The translations under genes were made by a program, and so were the position numbers. Of a DNA stretch of 64,000 nt, positions 27,603-37,195 are shown piece by piece (the first letter of the stretch is position 1; each line of letters starts with the position of its first letter). Source of the stretch: Candidatus Limosilactobacillus faecipullorum (GTDB taxonomy: Bacteria > Bacillota > Bacilli > Lactobacillales > Lactobacillaceae). Below the pieces are notes generated by a model. It searched no databases, was not told the origin of the DNA, and was given only the letters and a program-made list of their open reading frames with translations. The DNA lies in NCBI GenBank assembly GCA_019118465.1, contig DWYX01000039.1, positions 1 to 64,000 of the forward strand. Reading direction: 5' to 3'.

Positions 27603-27944
27603 TTATTGTAAAAAACGATCATAATCGATTGATGCACTAGAAATCCCATCGGGGGCATCTGGAAAGGTAACGATAACCCCTTCTTTTTGATCATAGTCGA
27701 TTAAGCAATCATGGCTCCCGAAGAACCAAGCATCCTCGAAATTGATATGGTAATCAATCTCATCTTTTTTGACGTGGATAATGGGCCGATCAGGATAGTT
27801 GTCCTTGGCATAGCCTTGCTTATGATCATGGTTGACTTTTTGCCCGGGGATTTGGCGAGCAAAAAATTTTACTCCATCCCCAGCTTTTAAACCAAGTTCC
27901 TTAATGATGGCTTGACTTGCTTGATCAGTAATAATTAACCGCAT
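27603..27944 (-). CDS. HesB/YadR-type iron-sulfur biosynthesis family protein
   Basis: A 113-residue protein that starts MRLIITDQASQAIIKELGL and runs through a beta-rich core with DYHINFEDAWFFGSHDCLIDYD. This is the A-type carrier fold (HesB/YfhF), but the three metal-binding Cys of true IscA proteins are reduced to one, as in the lactobacillus YneR-like branch. A clear RBS GGAGGG precedes it. It is the last of a likely minus-strand cluster with the B3/4 and FMN reductase genes. Confidence 0.8.
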   Translation of the reverse strand: MRLIITDQASQAIIKELGLKAGDGVKFFARQIPGQKVNHDHKQGYAKDNYPDRPIIHVKKDEIDYHINFEDAWFFGSHDCLIDYDQKEGVIVTFPDAPDGISSASIDYDRFLQ

Positions 27945-27959
27945 TTATTACTGACCCTC

Positions 27960-28685
27960 CTAATCTGCCACGTTAACTGTAGGGGTGTCAGCCGTCAAAA
28001 TCACGTTCTTCAATGGTTTAACCCCGAAGTTTTCTTCGATTAATTCAGCCAAACGGTTCATCGCAATGTTTGCCCGTTCTGATTGAGCAGGGTTAACGGA
28101 TTCGATAACCGCAACGATGTTTTGAGAGTTTTCGTCAAGCATCGTCCGTTGGGCATCCCGCCAGTTTAAGCACCGACAAACGGCACCATCGTTATCATAC
28201 CAAGCTATTTCCCCTTCAAGGGTTGGTTCATCCTTGTCTGCCCCAACTGGTTGGAAGGCTAATCCTTCATGAACCACCCCGAGACGTAAGCTCTCTTGGA
28301 TCTTGTCCCGGTCTTCAATTCCAATTGGAACCCCATTGGCGATGGAAATTGAGTTATAAAGGTCAACTAATGGATCAATGGTTGAAATCCCGGTTTCTTT
28401 GTCAACCCGCTTTAAGAGCGCTTCGATTGAAGAACGAGCACCCTTCTTCTTCTTAAAGGCTTGGTAAGCCGTCCGCCATTCAGCGACCACCGGATTCTTA
28501 GCAAATTGGGCTTCGCCTAAAAATTCGTCCGCTGCTTGGTCCATGGCTTGATTTAGCATCTTCCGCCGTTCAGCTTCAGAAAGTTTTGCGTTATGGTTAT
28601 CAATCCCATCTGCAAACAAAATATTTACTTGGGCTCCTGGAAAAGTATCAAAGAAACTTTGGTCAACAGTAACATTATCCAACAT
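27960..28685 (-). CDS. B3/4 domain protein (phenylalanyl-tRNA synthetase beta-like fold)
   Basis: A 241-residue protein matching the stand-alone B3/4 domain family: EWRTAYQAFKKKKGARSSIEALLKRV, LVDLYNSISIANGVPIGIED, and GEIAWYDNDGAVCRCLNWRDAQRT. The fold is that of the editing domain of PheRS; free copies may edit mischarged tRNA or bind metabolites, but function is not settled. Start chosen at ATG 28685; an in-frame TTG two codons upstream is possible. It begins six bases after the flavoprotein gene, implying co-transcription. Confidence 0.85.
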   Translation of the reverse strand: MLDNVTVDQSFFDTFPGAQVNILFADGIDNHNAKLSEAERRKMLNQAMDQAADEFLGEAQFAKNPVVAEWRTAYQAFKKKKGARSSIEALLKRVDKETGISTIDPLVDLYNSISIANGVPIGIEDRDKIQESLRLGVVHEGLAFQPVGADKDEPTLEGEIAWYDNDGAVCRCLNWRDAQRTMLDENSQNIVAVIESVNPAQSERANIAMNRLAELIEENFGVKPLKNVILTADTPTVNVAD

Positions 28686-28691
28686 AATCAA

Positions 28692-29244
28692 TCAATCCTC
28701 CTTTGATTGTAAGTAACGGGCTAAATCAACCGTTTCCCGCGCTACTTGGTCAATTCGATGTTTCGTCTCATCTTCAATAATCTCCGTCCGGTAAATTTCC
28801 CGGGCTTCAACAAAAGCGCTATTCGTTACCACTTTTGCTTTCATAGCAGCTAAAACCGGTTTTAATTGGTACTCAGCTGCCAAAAAGAAACGAGGAGATC
28901 CAGCATTGGCGATAAAGCCAACTGCTTTATCTCGCAAACCATCTTCTGGCAATAGATCCAAGACGTTCTTTAAGACGCCCGGAATTGAGCCTTGAAAAAT
29001 TGGCGTTGCAATCACAATGGCATCCGCTTTATCAAGCGCAGTGGCGACTTTTAAGGTGTCTCCTTCATATTCATGAAAATCACGTCCGTCACTCGGTTCA
29101 ACCTTTAAATCCCGTAGGTCAAGGAGTTGAAATTCAACGTCGGTTCCATAAGAACGCCCGATTTCTTTTTCAACTTCGCGCATCGTTGTAATCGTCTGTG
29201 ATCCAGCGACAGAACCAGATAAACCAACTACCTTTAACTTTCAC
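28692..29244 (-). pseudogene. NADPH-dependent FMN reductase-type flavoprotein with 5' frame disruption
   Basis: A flavodoxin-like fold: VVGLSGSVAGSQTITT flavin-phosphate loop, ADAIVIATPIFQGSIPGVLKNVLDLL, and GFIANAGSPRF. The N-terminal 15 or so residues through the loop are encoded in frame but are not preceded by a start codon; a TGA lies directly upstream in that frame. A GTG with RBS AAAGGA sits one nucleotide out of frame at 29244. Deleting one G after GTG-AAA would give a perfect start. So there is a single-base insertion, a sequencing error, or the frame begins at the internal ATG 29183, losing the flavin loop. Confidence 0.65.
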
Positions 29245-29258
29245 TTCATCCTTTCTCA

Positions 29259-29707
29259 CTAGTATTTGCGGTACATCCCCGCTTTAACTTGTTCCCAATC
29301 AGCGCCAATGTTTTTCGCTACCCGCCCCAATAATTGTTTCAATTGGGCTTGTTCACTCGTAGACAATCCCGCCTGGGCAACCCTTTCGGAATATCGATTC
29401 TCCCGTTCAATTAAATCCGCTCGGATCCGTCCCAAATCGGTCACGTATAAATGCTTTAAGCGCTGATTTTGAGAATCGATTTGTCGGATAACTAGCCCTT
29501 GAGCGGCCAATTTACTAACCGCTCTAGAAACCGTTGCCCGATCAACCTTAAGGAGTTTGGAAAGTTGATCCGCAATGATGCCGGGGCGTTCCGCAATCTG
29601 GACGAGGTAAAGGTACTGGCCGCGAGCTGGTGTTGCTTGAACTCAACGTTCGCAATTGAATCTAGTGCCCGGGCAATCGTCCCAATTTCCCGTAAAATTG
29701 TGGTCAT
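29259..29707 (-). pseudogene. MarR-family regulator, frameshifted
   Basis: The first part (MTTILREIGTIARALDS to EFKQHQLA) and the second (GQYLYLVQIAERPGIIADQ, then TVSRAVSKLAAQGLVIRQID) are the two halves of one winged-helix MarR protein but are in different frames. The break falls at CTCGCGGCC near 29627, where a four-base CGCG loss or one-base deletion would explain it. The winged-helix and dimerisation parts are otherwise intact. It would have regulated the flavoprotein gene downstream. Confidence 0.8.
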
Positions 29708-29760
29708 TTCATCCCTCCCTCGGATCTAGTTTACTATTTTTAATTGCATTTGCAATAAAG

Positions 29761-30333
29761 CTATTGGATTTCCTTTAACAAAAGGTCATCGCATTGGTAA
29801 TGATCTCCCATATAGAATTCATGTGTTCCGGCTTGCTTAAAACCGTAACGATGATAAAAGCCCTGGGCCCGTTGGTTCTTTTGCCAAACACCTAACCAAG
29901 CTTGCTTAAAACCGTGTTCTTTGGCATATTCGAGGGCATATTCCATCAGATAGTTGCCGAGATGTTCACCCCAATACCGGGGGAGTAAGTAAATGCGTTG
30001 GATTTCCATTGCTGCTGGGAAATTACTTTCTGTCTGCGTTGGCCCCCAATTAAGCTTTAAATAGCCAATTGGTTGGCCGTTTCCTTCAAGAAAAAAGGTC
30101 CGTGAAGTCGGTGCTTCAACTTCAGCTTGAAGTTTGGAGAGGTTGTAATTATTACTGGTATAGTCAACGACGCTCTGCAATGTATTATAAGGGCTAAAGG
30201 TTGCCATGAAACTCTCGGTCGCAATTGCTTGGAGGGTTGTTAAATCCCGCTCAGTTGGCTGAACTGGCCGAATATTTAACTTTAACATCGAGAGAATTTG
30301 GACTTGGTTAGATTTAGTGTTGGTAATTGGCAT
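29761..30333 (-). CDS. GNAT-family N-acetyltransferase
   Basis: A 190-residue acetyl-CoA-dependent acetyltransferase. The acetyl-CoA motif A is IQRIYLLPRYWGEHLGNYLMEYAL and motif B is LGVWQKNQRAQGFYHRYGFKQAG. The substrate is unknown. The RBS AAGGGG precedes the chosen start. Confidence 0.88.
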   Translation of the reverse strand: MPITNTKSNQVQILSMLKLNIRPVQPTERDLTTLQAIATESFMATFSPYNTLQSVVDYTSNNYNLSKLQAEVEAPTSRTFFLEGNGQPIGYLKLNWGPTQTESNFPAAMEIQRIYLLPRYWGEHLGNYLMEYALEYAKEHGFKQAWLGVWQKNQRAQGFYHRYGFKQAGTHEFYMGDHYQCDDLLLKEIQ

Positions 30334-30431
30334 CTTAATCCCCTTTTCTATGTAATCGATTTCATTGATTATATTTTACCAAACTAATCAATTGTGTGCT
30401 AATTCTTTTCCCTATCTATCAAGCTTGTATC

Positions 30432-30445
30432 TTTAAACGTTTAAA
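30432..30445. promoter_or_regulatory. 14-bp palindrome upstream of xerS
   Basis: TTTAAACGTTTAAA is a perfect palindrome, about 95 bases before the xerS start. In streptococci the dif site recognised by XerS lies just upstream of xerS. This sequence differs from the streptococcal dif, so its role (operator, dif arm or chance) is open. Confidence 0.35.
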
Positions 30446-30539
30446 TGTATAGAATCATTAATTATTGAATTGCATTGATGACTTTCTTTTCAAACAGATA
30501 ATGATAGAATGGAAAGAAAACGTTGAAAGAAGGGGTTTT

Positions 30540-31613
30540 GTGGAAGCCGATCGTTACCATAAATTAATTGAAGAAGAATTAACTAATTTACCAGATTATG
30601 TACGAGCCTATTATCGGGGAACCAACCATTCAGTTACCACGACATACCAGTATTTAACCGAGTTTCGTCGCTTTTTTACTTGGTTGCGGATCAATCAAAT
30701 TTGTAAAGCAACGTCCAATTCCATGATTGAAACAGGGACCTTAGCTAACCTTCGACGAGACGATGTGATGCTTTATATTGACTACTTAAAGCACAGTACC
30801 AATGCGCGAGGACAGCAAAATTCAGCGACTTCAATCAATCGGTCAATTAATGCCCTGCGGTCACTTTTTAAATTTTTAACCATTACAGCGGATAATAATA
30901 ACGGGGAACCATATTTTGACCGGAATGTGATGTTGAAAATCCCTTCTTTAAACAGTACTCAAACTTTAAATTATCGTGCCCATGCCCTGGCTTCTCATAT
31001 GTATCGGGGACAGCAAAAATTTGATTTTTTAGATTTCATTGAACAGGAATACCCAAAGCAATGCGATAAACGGGCCCAAACGGCTTTCAAAATTAATGGT
31101 GAACGAGACCTGGCCATTATCGCTTTGATCCTAGGTACCGGCGTCCGGGTTTCTGAAGCTGCGAACGTAAACGTTGGCGACCTTAATTGGCAACAAAATA
31201 TGCTTGATGTGACCCGTAAAGGGGGCCAAAAGGACAGTGTCCCCATTGCCCCCTGGACGATTCCCTACCTCAAACGCTACCAAGCGATTCGCGCGCAACG
31301 GTATCATGCATTAAAAAAGGATGTTGCCTTCTTTTTGACTAATTATCACGGTGAAACCCGACGGATTAGTGCGAATAATATTGAACGACTCGTCCGTAAA
31401 TACTCTGCCGCCTTTGGTCATCCCTTAACACCGCACAAGCTCCGCCACACCCTAGCATCGGAACTATATGCCATTACCAAAGACCAAGTGCTCGTTTCGC
31501 AACAGTTAGGACAGAAAGGTACATCAGCGACCGATCTTTACACTCACGTGGATCAACAAGTCCAAAAAGATGCCTTAGCGCAAATTAGTCATGAAAATCC
31601 GGAGGAAACCTAA
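30540..31613 (+). CDS. xerS: Tyrosine recombinase XerS
   Basis: Single-protein chromosome-dimer resolution recombinase of streptococci and lactobacilli. It follows S. pneumoniae XerS along its whole length: TTTYQYLTEFRRFFTWL, ERDLAIIALILGTGVRVSEA (catalytic Arg), VTRKGGQKDSV, TPHKLRHTLAS (HxLRH) and the nucleophile in ATDLYTH. The GTG start after AAGGGG gives MEADRYHKLIEEEL, exactly colinear with the streptococcal N-terminus; an upstream TTG would add 25 unsupported residues. Translation ends two bases before the next gene starts. Confidence 0.9.
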   Translation: MEADRYHKLIEEELTNLPDYVRAYYRGTNHSVTTTYQYLTEFRRFFTWLRINQICKATSNSMIETGTLANLRRDDVMLYIDYLKHSTNARGQQNSATSINRSINALRSLFKFLTITADNNNGEPYFDRNVMLKIPSLNSTQTLNYRAHALASHMYRGQQKFDFLDFIEQEYPKQCDKRAQTAFKINGERDLAIIALILGTGVRVSEAANVNVGDLNWQQNMLDVTRKGGQKDSVPIAPWTIPYLKRYQAIRAQRYHALKKDVAFFLTNYHGETRRISANNIERLVRKYSAAFGHPLTPHKLRHTLASELYAITKDQVLVSQQLGQKGTSATDLYTHVDQQVQKDALAQISHENPEET

Positions 31614-31614
31614 A

Positions 31615-32514
31615 ATGTGTACAGCAATCACCTTTAAAGACCGCGCTCAAAATACTTATTTTGGTCGGACAATGGACTTTCCCCTTAAAGCTACCCCATG
31701 GCGCTTAACCTACGTTCCAGCCGGCTACCAGTGGCAAATTCGGCCGAGTGAAAAGTATTTGACGGGGAAGTACGCCCTTTTAGGGGGGATGCGCTTGGCA
31801 GATGGACATTATCTAATTGGGGATGCCGTCAACTCTGCTGGTTTGGCTTGTGCTGAGTTGTATTTCCCAAATCAAGTGGCTTATTATGATACCCCTCAGT
31901 TTTACCGAATTAATCTAACCCCTCAAGACGTGATTACCTGGATCCTAACTCAACACAAGAGTGTCCAAGAAGTTGCTGATCACTTAAGTCAAATCGCAAT
32001 TATCAGTCAACAATGGTACGACAGGGACATCATTCACCCCTTCCATTGGATTTTAAATGATGATACCGGGACTTATTTAATCGAACCAACAAGCGAACAA
32101 TTAACGATCAAAAAAGCCCCTCACGGGATCCTAACAAATGCGCCATCCATTGAAGAGCACGAAACTAAACTTACCAAACTCGTTGGTGGCACTCCTACTA
32201 AGGAACGGTTAGCAGCCTTTCCAAAACGTTTACCAGTTACCCGAACCCCTTCTAATCGTTATCTCCGGACGGCTCTAACCCTTGCTAAACAACCAACGCC
32301 AACGAAACGGGATGCCTTTTTACTGGGTCGGAAAGTCCTTGAACGGGTCGAGATGGAACCGCTAGAAGGTCATGAAGATTATACTCACTACGTCGGCGTA
32401 ATTGACCGCTCCCACCTTGACTACGATTTTACCGATGTTGAGTTTAACCAACATCACCGTGCTTCGCTCCGCCATCTCATGAAAAAATATGATAAGCCAG
32501 TAATGTTTCATTGA
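31615..32514 (+). CDS. Choloylglycine hydrolase/penicillin V acylase family enzyme
   Basis: Ntn-hydrolase of the linear amide C-N family. After Met removal Cys2 is the nucleophile (MCTAITFKDRAQNTYFGRTM), with the conserved Arg and Asp in GRTMDF, the Asn in ILTNAPS and the Arg in SNRYLR. Length 299 is slightly short of bile salt hydrolases (about 325) and lacks their usual loop signatures, so penicillin-acylase-like or acyl-homoserine-lactone-like specificity is possible. Start at ATG after GGAGGAAAC. It directly follows xerS. Confidence 0.88.
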   Translation: MCTAITFKDRAQNTYFGRTMDFPLKATPWRLTYVPAGYQWQIRPSEKYLTGKYALLGGMRLADGHYLIGDAVNSAGLACAELYFPNQVAYYDTPQFYRINLTPQDVITWILTQHKSVQEVADHLSQIAIISQQWYDRDIIHPFHWILNDDTGTYLIEPTSEQLTIKKAPHGILTNAPSIEEHETKLTKLVGGTPTKERLAAFPKRLPVTRTPSNRYLRTALTLAKQPTPTKRDAFLLGRKVLERVEMEPLEGHEDYTHYVGVIDRSHLDYDFTDVEFNQHHRASLRHLMKKYDKPVMFH

Positions 32515-32560
32515 TAAAAAACGGATATCAGGCAACTCTAACTGATATCCGTTTTTTTTG
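32515..32560 (+). terminator. Intrinsic terminator
   Basis: AAAAAACGGATATCAG pairs with CTGATATCCGTTTTTT. Confidence 0.9.
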
Positions 32561-32654
32561 ATATGAACATTAGCCAAACAACAAACTAATATTATTTGTG
32601 ATTATCGACAATCAATGTTACAATCTGACTATCATTAAGGAGGATGATCTTAAA

Positions 32655-33593
32655 ATGAAGAACATTTACTTTGACCACGACGGCAATGTTGATGATTTAG
32701 TTTCTCTGTTATTATTACTCCAGGCTCCTGATATTAAGTTACTCGGAGTTGGGGTTGTTGACGCTGATGGCTATCAAGATCCCGCCACGGAAGCTTCGCG
32801 GAAGATCATTGATCGTTTCAACTTGCGCAATGATCAATTAGCAGTGGCTAAATCAAGTGCCCGTCCCCACCATCAATTCCCTAAAGAATGGCGTTTAAGT
32901 TCATTCTCATTTAACCATTTCCCAATCCTCAACGAACACGGGACAATCCAAACTCCCGAAGCCGAATTACCAGCCCATTTAGACATGGTTGAAAAGATTA
33001 ACAACGCCGATGGTCCGGTAACCCTAATCTTAACGGGTCCAATCTCAGACTTGGCAATGGCCCTAGATACTGACCCAACGATTGAAAGTAAGATCGAAAA
33101 GGTTTACTGGATGGGTGGCTCCCTTGACGGTCACGGAAACGTTTCTGAACCTGGTTTTGACGGGACAGCCGAATGGAACGCCTTCTGGGACCCTGAAGCC
33201 GTAGCCCGGGTTTGGCAATCAAAGCTTGACCTGCAAATGGTCGGATTGGAAAGCACCGAAGAAATCCCGTTAACTAAGGAACTTCAATTACACTGGGCAA
33301 GTAAACGCCAATATCCGGCCTTTGACTTAATTGGCCAAGGTTATTCCCTGGTTCTTTCCTACGAAGCCAACTCGGTATACTACCTCTGGGACGTTTTAAC
33401 CACGCTCGCCGCCTTGAAGCCGGAACTGGTCGAAACAGAAAAAACTACTTCGATTGTTCGAACTAATGGCGCGGCTGCTGGACGAACGGAACGGAATCCT
33501 CATGGTACCCCAATGGCCTTGGTAACTAAGGCTGATAAGGACGCCTTTTTCAAGTTTTTTGATGAATTAGCAATGTCGGCTAAATTGAAGTAA
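32655..33593 (+). CDS. Inosine-uridine preferring nucleoside hydrolase
   Basis: It hydrolyses the N-glycosidic bond of ribonucleosides for salvage. The calcium-binding N-terminus is YFDHDGNVDDLVSLLLLL, a DGNVDD variant of the usual DTDPGIDDA. The family segments VTLILTGPISDLAMAL and KVYWMGGSLDGHGN follow. Start at the ATG that gives the conserved N-terminus; the upstream extension is not supported. RBS AAGGAGG. Confidence 0.88.
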   Translation: MKNIYFDHDGNVDDLVSLLLLLQAPDIKLLGVGVVDADGYQDPATEASRKIIDRFNLRNDQLAVAKSSARPHHQFPKEWRLSSFSFNHFPILNEHGTIQTPEAELPAHLDMVEKINNADGPVTLILTGPISDLAMALDTDPTIESKIEKVYWMGGSLDGHGNVSEPGFDGTAEWNAFWDPEAVARVWQSKLDLQMVGLESTEEIPLTKELQLHWASKRQYPAFDLIGQGYSLVLSYEANSVYYLWDVLTTLAALKPELVETEKTTSIVRTNGAAAGRTERNPHGTPMALVTKADKDAFFKFFDELAMSAKLK

Positions 33594-33634
33594 AAAATCG
33601 GTCAGGAGAAAAAATTCTCACTGACCGATTTTTT
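33592..33634. terminator. Bidirectional intrinsic terminator
   Basis: AAAAAATCGGTCAG pairs with CTGACCGATTTTTT between convergent genes. Confidence 0.9.
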
Positions 33635-35834
33635 ACTTTTTCCCAAACAGCCTTCCAAGGAAACCCTGTGATTTCTGAGTTTGTTTCTTAGCAAGCTCAT
33701 TTAGGAGCTGGTCGCGTTTCTGATCTGCAATTACTCGCTGCCTACTTTCTTCTTGCTGAAGAGCGATTAATTGACTCAAAGCATCTTGTTGGTGATCCTT
33801 TTGATGTTGCCGTTCGTAGTAGCGTCGGACAAGTGGTTCGCCAATAAATTGATCGAATTTATCGATATTTAGGATCATCCCAATATCGTTTTGCACAATC
33901 CCAATCCCGAGTTCCCGCGGTAACATATTGAAATAGTTATCTAGGGTTTCATTATTGTTTTGGTACATATTCGACTTTAAGTCATTAAAAATCGCCTTGG
34001 AGACTGTGAAATGCTGATCATCCCCATCAGTAAAGTAAACGTTCTTGAAGTTATTTTCGGCTAAAAGCATCCGCCAAATCGTCTTGTTTTGGTCCTGTTT
34101 GTAGTCATAATGACGATTAATAATCGTAGTTAAGCGGTTCCCAAAACCAAATTCAGTTAAAATTTCTTTTAAAATTTCCCGGGTTAAACTGAGGTAATCT
34201 TGAACTAGGCGACTTTCTTCATCTCCCGAAAGGTGATTTAAGCGCTCGTTTAACCGGTAAACAACCGTCCGATATAGGTGATCATTAAGGCTATTTTCTA
34301 AAATATGATAATCGTATTTTTGATCAACTTGCGGTAACCAACCGGCTTCAAATGATAGATAATAGACCCGCTTGGTAATTTCTTCGAGGTTATTAATCCC
34401 CTTACTGGAGGCATTGTGATTCATAGCAAAAACGCTGGTGTTGTGAATCCCAGTAATCGTATTTGACCATTGTTTAATTGCGTTCGTCGCTACTTTCGAA
34501 TGAAAGAAGTTTTCGTAAAGTTCATCAATAATCATTGGCGAGATGAAGCGTTGTGACCGTAGATAATGGTCTAAGAAGTTCACCGCCCGTTCACTCCGGG
34601 CACTATTAGAACTATTGATCTCAGAATATTGGACACTCGGTGAAGTATCACCAGTAAAGGGCTTAAAGTAGTCCCGGACAAGCAAAGTTTTCCCGGTGGT
34701 TCCCCGACCAATCAAAACTAGTGTTAAGGGAATCTGATCTGCAGAACGGCCGAAGTTAGAGTGACGGTAGATTTCCTGGATCTTCCAAATTAACGGTGAG
34801 GTCATTAGATAGAGAAAAGCAGTGAGGGCTTGTAAGCTTTCATCCCGCACCTTATTTGTCCGAAAACTATCAACCACATCAACGAAGGTTTCAACGTCTT
34901 CGTGCGTTAGCTTAGGTTCGACCAAGGTCTCATATTGATTGGTAACCGTATTTTGGACTAGGATAGCCTGTTCATCTTCGTCGTAAGTCCACATTGGCAT
35001 CGGATAGAGCTCATTTTCTTGGATAGCACGTTTTTCAGTTTGAGCAAAGGCTTGGTAATAGAGAACTTTGGCATTTTCGTTCGCTTGATTTTGGTCCCGG
35101 CGTTTATTTCCTTTTGGTGTATAAACTGCTTGAACCGCTTTAACCCAGTGCGGTCTTAAGACCTTTTCCCGGGCTTGATCATCACTGACCGCCGTAATTT
35201 CATCTTTAGATAAGCTAACTTTAGTTTCGACCTCATTTGCGACTTCATCCGTTAGAATAGCTGTCATCGTTTGGCGATCTTTTCCCCGAATTTGGTCAAT
35301 TAGCTTTCGACTTAGGTAATCGGTACTATCTTCAGTGAAATTTGTTTCAAATAATGCTTTATGAGCTTGATAGATAGCTTGATCATCCGGTTGGTCCTTT
35401 TGTCCCCGATACATCCAAACCATTTCATGATTTTTAGTCATCGCTTGCTTAGTAAGGTTCATTGAGCCATTAAAGAGGACAAAGTCAGTCTCATTTTCGA
35501 GTAAAAAGTACTTACTGTGAAAGAGGTCCTTTTTGGTGAAACGGAGTTGAAGACTGCCATCACTAATCCGATCCAGAAAGGTATCACTCGCTACTTCGAG
35601 CTCTTGGACTCGGCGAGGAACGTTGTAAACTTGTTCCATCTTTTGACCGGTCCGGTTATCTTCCATCCCCAATATTAACTTAACGGTCTTAAATCGTGGA
35701 AGGAGCCCATTTTCAATTATCTTAAACGAACTAACAAATGACACTCCGTAAAATGAATCAAAACCGGTGACTAATTCCCAAAAATCAGGGTGATTTAACA
35801 TTCGCTGGTTCTTTAAATCATAAACTGCTAACAT
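33633..35834 (-). CDS. PLD-like nuclease/P-loop ATPase fusion protein (paralogue A)
   Basis: Residues about 1-170 resemble a phospholipase-D-like domain with one HKD-type motif (LFHSKYFLLE, residues 105-114, with Glu in place of Asp) and the matching FNGSMNLTKQA segment. The middle is a linker. Residues about 370-560 are a P-loop ATPase: Walker A IGRGTTGKT (375-383) and Walker B PMIIDEL (433-439), resembling the D5/VirE-like helicase ATPases. The protein ends SQGFLGRLFGKK. Start at the ATG after AAAGGCGG; an earlier in-frame codon adds 11 residues. A paralogue with the same architecture lies at 48543. Function unknown; DNA processing or defence is a guess. Confidence 0.75.
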   Translation of the reverse strand: MLAVYDLKNQRMLNHPDFWELVTGFDSFYGVSFVSSFKIIENGLLPRFKTVKLILGMEDNRTGQKMEQVYNVPRRVQELEVASDTFLDRISDGSLQLRFTKKDLFHSKYFLLENETDFVLFNGSMNLTKQAMTKNHEMVWMYRGQKDQPDDQAIYQAHKALFETNFTEDSTDYLSRKLIDQIRGKDRQTMTAILTDEVANEVETKVSLSKDEITAVSDDQAREKVLRPHWVKAVQAVYTPKGNKRRDQNQANENAKVLYYQAFAQTEKRAIQENELYPMPMWTYDEDEQAILVQNTVTNQYETLVEPKLTHEDVETFVDVVDSFRTNKVRDESLQALTAFLYLMTSPLIWKIQEIYRHSNFGRSADQIPLTLVLIGRGTTGKTLLVRDYFKPFTGDTSPSVQYSEINSSNSARSERAVNFLDHYLRSQRFISPMIIDELYENFFHSKVATNAIKQWSNTITGIHNTSVFAMNHNASSKGINNLEEITKRVYYLSFEAGWLPQVDQKYDYHILENSLNDHLYRTVVYRLNERLNHLSGDEESRLVQDYLSLTREILKEILTEFGFGNRLTTIINRHYDYKQDQNKTIWRMLLAENNFKNVYFTDGDDQHFTVSKAIFNDLKSNMYQNNNETLDNYFNMLPRELGIGIVQNDIGMILNIDKFDQFIGEPLVRRYYERQHQKDHQQDALSQLIALQQEESRQRVIADQKRDQLLNELAKKQTQKSQGFLGRLFGKK

Positions 35835-35900
35835 AATTAATCCGCCTTTTTTATTCTTAATTTTCATTATATGGAGAATCTTGAGTGATCACAAGTTATG

Positions 35901-35944
35901 AAAAAAGAGTTATTCCATTCAAAAATCGGAATAACTCTTTTTTT
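35901..35944 (-). terminator. Intrinsic terminator of the thiolase gene
   Basis: AAAAGAGTTATTCC pairs with GGAATAACTCTTTT, T-rich on the minus strand. Confidence 0.85.
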
Positions 35945-35946
35945 GA

Positions 35947-37125
35947 TTATTTAGTACGTTCAATCAAAGTTGCTGCGCCCATGCCACCACCGATGCAAAG
36001 GGAGGCCAAGCCAAGCTTTGATTGCCGCTTTTGCATCTCATAGAGCAAAGTGACAATGATCCGAGCACCGGAGTCACCAAGGGGATGACCAAGGGCGATT
36101 GCGCCTCCATTAACATTGACAATTTTGGGATTTAAACCGAGTTCTCGAATCGTGACCACTGATTGTGCCGCAAAGGCTTCATTGACCTCAACCAAATCAA
36201 GATCGTCTGCTTGTAAAGCATGTTTCTTCATCAACTTATTGGTCGCTTGTAAGGGTCCAATTCCCATAATGGCTGGATCAACTCCTACTAAGTTTCCGTC
36301 GATCCAGTAACCAAGAATTGAATAACCGTCTGCTTCAGCCTTTTCGGCGTCCATTAGGATTACAGCGGCAGCTCCGTCATTAATTCCCGACGAATTACCG
36401 GCAGTCACATCGCCACCCTCTTTAAAGACCGGCTTTAATTTTGCCAAAGCGGCCATTGAAGTCTCTCGGATTGGTTCATCCTCGTCAACTACAACCGTTT
36501 GCTTCTTTGTTTTAACGGTTACCGGAACGATTTCATCCTTGAAGCGACCACTTTCTGTCGCTTTAATGGCTCGTTCCTGGCTTTGCAAGGCAAAAGCATC
36601 TAAGTCTTCTCGCGAAACTGGGTACCGGTCAAGAAGGTTTTCCGCTGTCATTCCCATTGGGTAGTGATAAAAGGCATCCGTTAGGCCATCTTGGCTTAGG
36701 CTATCAACTAACTCACTATTTCCAAAACGATAACCAAACCGGCCCTTTTTCAAAATATAAGGGGCGTTTGACATGCTTTCCATTCCACCGGCAACCATGA
36801 TCTCAGCATCCCCCAGCAGAATTTGCTTGGCTGCTAAAGAAATTGCCTGCATTCCTGAACCACACAGAACGTTGACCGTCATTGCCGGAACTGTCTCAGG
36901 TAAACCGGCGTGCATTGCTGCTTGACGCGCTGGGTTTTGTCCTTGCCCAGCTTGGATGGCCATCCCCATATATACTTCATTAACTGCAGTTGGCTCAACT
37001 TGAGCCCGGTGAAGCGCTGCTTGAATTGCGATTGTTCCTAATTCAACCGCTGAGAGTGATGAAAGTATGCCCCCCATTTTTCCAATTGGTGTCCGGGCGG
37101 CTCCTACAATCGCTACTCGTCGCAT
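35947..37125 (-). CDS. Acetyl-CoA acetyltransferase (thiolase)
   Basis: It condenses two acetyl-CoA to acetoacetyl-CoA, the entry to the mevalonate pathway in lactobacilli. Nucleophile Cys in VNVLCGSGMQAI, and the signatures NVNGGAIALGHPLGDSGAR and the second active Cys in LCIGGGMGAA. Start at the ATG seven bases after GAGGT; a first ATG is two codons earlier. Length 392. Confidence 0.95.
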   Translation of the reverse strand: MRRVAIVGAARTPIGKMGGILSSLSAVELGTIAIQAALHRAQVEPTAVNEVYMGMAIQAGQGQNPARQAAMHAGLPETVPAMTVNVLCGSGMQAISLAAKQILLGDAEIMVAGGMESMSNAPYILKKGRFGYRFGNSELVDSLSQDGLTDAFYHYPMGMTAENLLDRYPVSREDLDAFALQSQERAIKATESGRFKDEIVPVTVKTKKQTVVVDEDEPIRETSMAALAKLKPVFKEGGDVTAGNSSGINDGAAAVILMDAEKAEADGYSILGYWIDGNLVGVDPAIMGIGPLQATNKLMKKHALQADDLDLVEVNEAFAAQSVVTIRELGLNPKIVNVNGGAIALGHPLGDSGARIIVTLLYEMQKRQSKLGLASLCIGGGMGAATLIERTK

Positions 37126-37195
37126 TTTCATGACCTCACTTTATTGTTCATTCCAAAAAGCATTTTACCGAAGACTAATTTGCAGGTCAATTGGT

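Noticed and set aside
30432-30445. XerS dif site
   Set aside because: The palindrome does not resemble the streptococcal dif sequence and lacks the two asymmetric arms; kept only as an unassigned palindrome.
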